Assembly (NCBI GenBank): GCA_002868985.1
Contig: PKTV01000098.1
Coordinates: 1-8,817, forward strand
From: Desulfobacteraceae bacterium
Lineage (GTDB): Bacteria > Desulfobacterota > Desulfobacteria > Desulfobacterales > UBA11574
Length of the DNA: 8,817 nt
Direction of reading: 5' to 3'
A model generated the notes under the pieces. That model ran no database searches, had not been told where the DNA came from, and saw only the letters and a program-made list of their open reading frames with translations. Numbering within the stretch: position 1 is the first letter of the stretch; each line of letters opens with the position of its first letter. The translations under genes and the position numbers were made by a program. Of this stretch, positions 6,724 through 8,817 are shown piece after piece.

Positions 6724-6739
6724 TTGCATGGTTTTTGCT
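6724..6739 (+). promoter_or_regulatory. Sigma-54 (RpoN) type -24/-12 promoter, copy 2
   Basis: TTGCATGGTTTTTGCT is identical to copy 1 (3508) except for the last base. It has the correct -24/-12 spacing and lacks only the first G of the consensus TGGCAY. Similarity to copy 1 continues past the core: an A-run, then GAGATGTTTCAAAC here against GAGATGTCTCAGAC in copy 1. No start codon with a ribosome binding site follows nearby. The first likely target is the microprotein/PEP-CTERM island from 6996, after a leader of roughly 245 nt. Confidence 0.6.
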
Positions 6740-6916
6740 TGCCCAAAAAAGAGAGATGTTTCAAACTTAATTTTCAAGATCAATTTAACACTATTCCTCT
6801 ATGTTCCCGTTTTTCCATAAATTTAGCGAAAAATCACTGTCTGCCCTCAATTGACTTCTAAAAGCCCCCCAGGAATAACATCGCTTTTTGCTACCACATA
6901 TTGTGTTATTTAGTTC

Positions 6917-6945
6917 TTGACATACAAAATATATAGCCCTATACG
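6917..6945 (+). promoter_or_regulatory. Sigma-70 type promoter for the small-gene island
   Basis: A perfect -35 TTGACA (6917-6922) is followed, after a 17-nt spacer, by TATACG (6940-6945, 4 of 6 matches to TATAAT). It lies about 50 nt before the upstream microprotein copy and points toward the PEP-CTERM gene. Confidence 0.5.
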
Positions 6946-6976
6946 GATATTGAACAATTCCTCTTTTAGCATTTGA

Positions 6977-7148
6977 TTTAAAAAAGCGGTTTGTCGTGAA
7001 CTCCATATTACCCGATGATGGTGGTCGGCGTTCAGGTATTGATCGGTGTCAATTCTCATATAATGGACTTTTTTGCTGAACGAAGGTCTGGCAAAGGAAG
7101 AAGACGTTCGGTCGATAGGCGACAAAAACCCAGAGCATCAAATTAATA
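6977..7148 (+). repeat. Direct repeat, upstream copy (microprotein unit)
   Basis: About 170 bp, from TTTAAAAAAGCGGTTTGTCG to the stop region of the microprotein frame, are repeated at 7460-7630. Shared blocks include TTTGTCGTGAAC, CAATTCTCATATA, CTGAACGAAGGTC and CGATAG. The copies are diverged but clearly homologous along their length. The repeat spacing is about 482 bp, and the PEP-CTERM gene lies between the copies. Confidence 0.85.
6996..7146 (+). pseudogene. Arg-rich microprotein, frameshifted copy
   Basis: From GTG 6996 the frame reads NSILPDDGGRRSGIDRCQFS and runs into a TGA at 7077-7079 after 27 codons. Compared with the intact copy at 7478 there is one extra base in the segment with the T6 run (7069-7074). 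Removing one T restores a frame ending ERRSGK-GRRRSV-DRRQKP and closing at TAA 7144-7146. This restored C-terminus has the same xRRSxx hexads as the intact copy. Either the gene is broken, the T6 run allows slippage that restores it, or the base is a sequencing error. A second change, R18 to C in the core, hints at relaxed selection. No good Shine-Dalgarno sequence precedes the GTG. Confidence 0.65.
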
Positions 7149-7240
7149 GAATACTTTAAACGGAAAAGCGCAACAATGATAGTCAAAACTAAAGACGTTG
7201 AATTATTATATTTACATATTAATAACAGAGAGGGAAAAAG

Positions 7241-7471
7241 ATGAAGAAATTATTTATGTTTTTATGTGTTGTGATTATGTTTTTTGGAATTTTAGGCTGT
7301 CCCTCGGATGATCCGACAACCACGGTTAGCAAATCAAGCGTTACTTCAACACCAATTACCTCTTCTGATGGTGACTTTGATGCAGTTCCCGAGCCCGCTA
7401 CACTTATACTGCTTGGTTCTGGATTGGTTGGTCTTGCAGGATTTGGACGTAAAAAGTTCTTTAAAAAGTAG
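7241..7471 (+). CDS. Very small PEP-CTERM sorting-signal protein
   Basis: The 76-residue exported peptide has an N-terminal signal (MKKLFMFLCVVIMFFGILGC). It continues with a short Ser/Thr/Asp-rich spacer (21-48), then the tripartite PEP-CTERM signal: VPEP at 49-52, a hydrophobic helix at 53-68, and the basic end GRKKFFKK. In known systems the exosortase (EpsH/XrtA) recognises PEP and cleaves during export to the surface or exopolysaccharide matrix; neither exosortase nor EPS genes are in this window. The mature part would be only about 30 residues. The signal peptide ends ILGC, which resembles a lipobox, so the protein might also be lipid-modified at C20. The ATG has GAGG 8-9 nt upstream. 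The TAG stop is 6 nt before the in-frame GTG of the microprotein gene. Confidence 0.88.
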   Translation: MKKLFMFLCVVIMFFGILGCPSDDPTTTVSKSSVTSTPITSSDGDFDAVPEPATLILLGSGLVGLAGFGRKKFFKK

Positions 7472-7630
7472 TTTGTCGTGAACGCCATATTGCCCGATAA
7501 TGGAGGAAGGCGTTTAGGCATTGAAAGGCGTCAATTCTCATATACTCAACATATTCCTGAACGAAGGTCGGACAAGAACAGAAGAAGCGGACTCGATAGA
7601 AGGCTAAAACCAAGAACAACGAAATAATAA
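7460..7630 (+). repeat. Direct repeat, downstream copy (microprotein unit)
   Basis: This is the second copy of the repeat seen at 6977-7148. Its first bases (TTTAAAAAGTAG) are the last codons and stop of the PEP-CTERM gene, so the repeat boundary lies inside that gene's 3' end. In the upstream copy the matching bases read TTTAAAAAAGCGG, without a stop. Confidence 0.85.
7478..7627 (+). CDS. Arg-rich microprotein with xRRSxx hexads, intact copy
   Basis: A 49-residue frame runs from GTG 7478 to TAA 7625-7627. The order is ILPDNGGRR (4-12), GIERRQFSYTQHIP (14-27), then three tandem hexads ERRSDK-NRRSGL-DRRLKP (28-45) and a short tail. It is very basic, cytoplasmic by lack of any signal, and probably disordered or nucleic-acid/anion binding. 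I recognise this pattern as one seen in small deltaproteobacterial hypothetical proteins, but no function is known to me. Coding status is supported by the conserved protein pattern in a second diverged copy upstream. The GTG lacks a Shine-Dalgarno sequence. It lies 6 nt after the in-frame TAG of the PEP-CTERM gene, so translation may depend on reinitiation, or on UAG read-through giving a fusion. A strong terminator follows. Confidence 0.7.
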   Translation: MNAILPDNGGRRLGIERRQFSYTQHIPERRSDKNRRSGLDRRLKPRTTK

Positions 7631-7647
7631 ATTAGATATTTAAAAAG

Positions 7648-7677
7648 GCAGGGTCAGCTAATGGCCCTGCTTTTTTT
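7648..7677 (+). terminator. Strong rho-independent terminator of the small-gene island
   Basis: GCAGGGTCA (7648-7656) pairs with TGGCCCTGC (7662-7670), a 9-bp stem with one G-T pair and a 5-nt loop, followed directly by seven T. It lies 20 nt after the microprotein stop and ends the PEP-CTERM/microprotein transcript. Confidence 0.93.
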
Positions 7678-7703
7678 ATTAGTGCAGGTTGCATATACCT
7701 GCT

Positions 7704-7810
7704 GAGACTGTCGAAAAACCCGAAAAAGGAAATTTGAAGACTTCAAGCATTTGATATTATTATATACAAATTTCAAAAAAATGTAGAAATCAGACTTTTT
7801 CGACAGTCTC
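7704..7810. mobile_element. MITE-like element (107 bp) with 15-bp terminal inverted repeats
   Basis: GAGACTGTCGAAAAA (7704-7718) and TTTTTCGACAGTCTC (7796-7810) are perfect 15-bp terminal inverted repeats. GCT flanks both sides directly (7701-7703 and 7811-7813), a possible 3-bp target duplication. The 77-bp interior is AT-rich, has no coding capacity and contains a smaller inverted pair (GAAATTTG and CAAATTTC). The ends resemble terminal repeats of transposase-bearing insertion sequences; such a non-autonomous copy would need a transposase from elsewhere. The whole element can fold into one long hairpin, so a structured RNA or double terminator is the alternative. Together with the terminator before it, it accounts for most of the 336 nt between genes here. 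Confidence 0.65.
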
Positions 7811-7963
7811 GCTATATATGGCAGGAACTGTAGGCCTAAAATCTTTACAGATATCATAATGCCTGCTAAATAGTTTATTGGCTAAATTGGCAAGAAATGT
7901 CAGGTTTTGACAAATCTGATTTTCAAGGGGTAATCTCAAGATATCTGATTCAGGGAGAGATCT

Positions 7964-8764
7964 ATGATTAAACTCGGCAATCCATATAGAGAAATGGCCA
8001 CCACTTGCATGACGAGACCCATTGCAGAAAAGAAGATTGTCTGGAAGCGGTTTGAGTCGGAACCATTTGAAGAGAGGAGGTTCCAGGCGAAGGTTCTCTC
8101 CGGAAGGTTTATTAATTCTGCAGCGTCGGTTTTCCGGAAAGCCTACCCGGAAATCTATGGTTCTCCGCATGAGTTCGTGCTCATGCCGGAAAAATACGAG
8201 CAGCGCATTGCTCTCGACGAGAACTGGGAGGAAGATAGCCGGAAGAAGGTTTACTGCATGCCGGTGGTGGTGGAACTTGAAACCGACAGGGTGGTTGCAG
8301 CAACCATGCTCACGAAGATAGAAAAGAACCTCCAGGTTGAGTTTACCTTTGCAGCAACGCGTCCTAATTATCGAAATAAGAAAATCATGCAGAACTTAAG
8401 AGCGATCACCTGGAAGACGGCCCTGTCTTCTGGGGCGGAGTACTTTACCACCTTTCTAGAGACCTGGCACGACATTACCCAGAAGTGGTGTATCAAGGAC
8501 GGCTGGCAAGTGGCAGGAATTTTCCCGGGAAACTACGTGCGCTGGAAGAAACCGGATCAGGAATATCGGGGATGCACCATCCACTGCTACCGCTTTGTCC
8601 GTAATGGTGAAGCTTATGCTACCATTCCCGAAGAATGGAGCCTTACCCCAGAGTTCCGTGAACTCTGGGAAGTTATAGAGCGGATAAACAAGAAAAACAG
8701 ACAGAAGGGGGATATTCCTCCATGGCTGGCGGAGATGGAACCATCGATACTAAAAGACTTTTAG
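7964..8764 (+). CDS. GNAT-like acyltransferase
   Basis: The 266-residue soluble protein has a GNAT-like core at about residues 97-192. Strands YCMPVVVELETD and VVAATMLTKI are followed by VEFTFAATRPNYRNKKIMQN, in the position of the acyl-CoA pyrophosphate loop and its helix. Next come a helix (TWKTALSSGAEYFTTF) and the end DGWQVAGIFPG, typical of the closing strand (GF/GW...G). The usual Q/RxxGxG/A loop is degenerate here (RPNYRNKK, no Gly). The substrate cannot be named. The flanking N-terminal (1-95) and C-terminal (193-266, ending IPPWLAEMEPSILKDF) parts are not recognised. The ATG has GGGAG 6 nt upstream. No terminator is seen in the last 50 nt of the window. Base composition appears richer in GC than the intergenic DNA around it. 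Confidence 0.65.
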   Translation: MIKLGNPYREMATTCMTRPIAEKKIVWKRFESEPFEERRFQAKVLSGRFINSAASVFRKAYPEIYGSPHEFVLMPEKYEQRIALDENWEEDSRKKVYCMPVVVELETDRVVAATMLTKIEKNLQVEFTFAATRPNYRNKKIMQNLRAITWKTALSSGAEYFTTFLETWHDITQKWCIKDGWQVAGIFPGNYVRWKKPDQEYRGCTIHCYRFVRNGEAYATIPEEWSLTPEFRELWEVIERINKKNRQKGDIPPWLAEMEPSILKDF

Positions 8765-8817
8765 AGTAATGGGGCAACTTAAGGATTTCTGGCATTATAA
8801 CAAATCAATTCACCTTA
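8765..8817. other. Trailing non-coding sequence
   Basis: This is a short tail after the acyltransferase stop. I see no gene, hairpin or promoter in it. Confidence 0.4.

Larger units (their letters stand above)
6558..6995. other. Intergenic region holding divergent control signals
   Basis: No gene is supported in these roughly 440 nt. They separate the leftward ATP-grasp gene from the rightward small-gene island. They hold the second sigma-54 type promoter cassette (6724) and a sigma-70 type promoter (6917-6945), described separately. A 14-bp string TTAGCGAAAAATCA (6823-6836) also occurs at 2294-2307 in the thiM leader. No clear minus-strand promoter for the ATP-grasp gene was found. Confidence 0.5.

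Noticed and set aside
6599..6820. 73-codon + strand frame and 65-codon minus-strand frame near 6586-6820
   Set aside because: Lys/Phe-rich translations of AT-rich promoter DNA; no ribosome binding site or family pattern.
7219..7521. 100-codon minus-strand frame opposite the PEP-CTERM gene
   Set aside because: Mirror of the PEP-CTERM gene; the + strand has a clear signal peptide, sorting signal and ribosome binding site.
7704..7810. CRISPR-like or phage attachment site reading of the inverted repeats
   Set aside because: Only one pair of repeats in inverted orientation, no regular spacers, no integrase or tRNA nearby.
7790..8170. 126-codon frame on the minus strand
   Set aside because: It lies antisense to the start of the acyltransferase gene and runs into the inverted-repeat element; no family pattern and no ribosome binding site.

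Overview
The window looks like a chromosomal stretch from an anaerobic deltaproteobacterium (Desulfobacterota, probably a Desulfobacterales sulfate reducer). This is inferred from gene content, not from a marker gene: a PEP-CTERM protein, sigma-54 type promoters, a PilZ-like regulator, a YkgJ-type cysteine-cluster protein, a CMD/AhpD-like fragment and a tiny Arg-rich protein with xRRSxx hexads. The genes are sparse and separated by long AT-rich intergenic DNA. The esterase/ATP-grasp block and the 3' acyltransferase gene look more GC-rich than the rest.

Layout. 1-465 (+): the 3' end of an MFS transporter gene cut by the window edge. 687-1010 (-): a small antibiotic-biosynthesis-monooxygenase-fold protein, followed by about 350 nt with no secure gene. 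1366-2175 (-): thiM, hydroxyethylthiazole kinase, standing alone with no TPP riboswitch seen. 2390-3064 (-): a YkgJ-type CxxCxxCC metal-binding protein. 3251-3367 (-): a 38-codon CMD-like fragment with a perfect ribosome binding site but no C-terminal half. 3508-3955 (+): a sigma-54 type promoter driving a PilZ-like protein. 3956-4382: gene-free, with a degenerate inverted repeat. 4383-6557 (-): an ATP-grasp ligase followed by a COG4947-type esterase and a terminator. 6558-6995: gene-free, holding a second copy of the sigma-54 promoter cassette and a sigma-70 type promoter. 6996-7677 (+): a small-gene island. 7704-7810: a MITE-like inverted-repeat element. 7964-8764 (+): a GNAT-like acyltransferase gene.

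The most unusual part is the island at 6977-7677. A 76-residue PEP-CTERM protein gene lies between two direct repeats of about 170 bp. Each repeat encodes the same Arg-rich microprotein family (ILPDxGGRRxGI...ERRS). The upstream copy carries a one-base frameshift in a T6 run. The downstream copy is intact (49 aa) and begins 6 nt after the PEP-CTERM stop, in the same frame. A strong terminator closes the unit. A sigma-70 type promoter and, further upstream, a sigma-54 type promoter face into it. I infer that the secreted or surface-sorted peptide and the cytoplasmic basic microprotein are co-expressed. The function of the microprotein is unknown.

The sigma-54 cassette occurs twice (3508 and 6724) with matching downstream leader sequence. 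This suggests that the PilZ-like gene and the PEP-CTERM/microprotein island, or an untranslated RNA before it, answer to the same activator.
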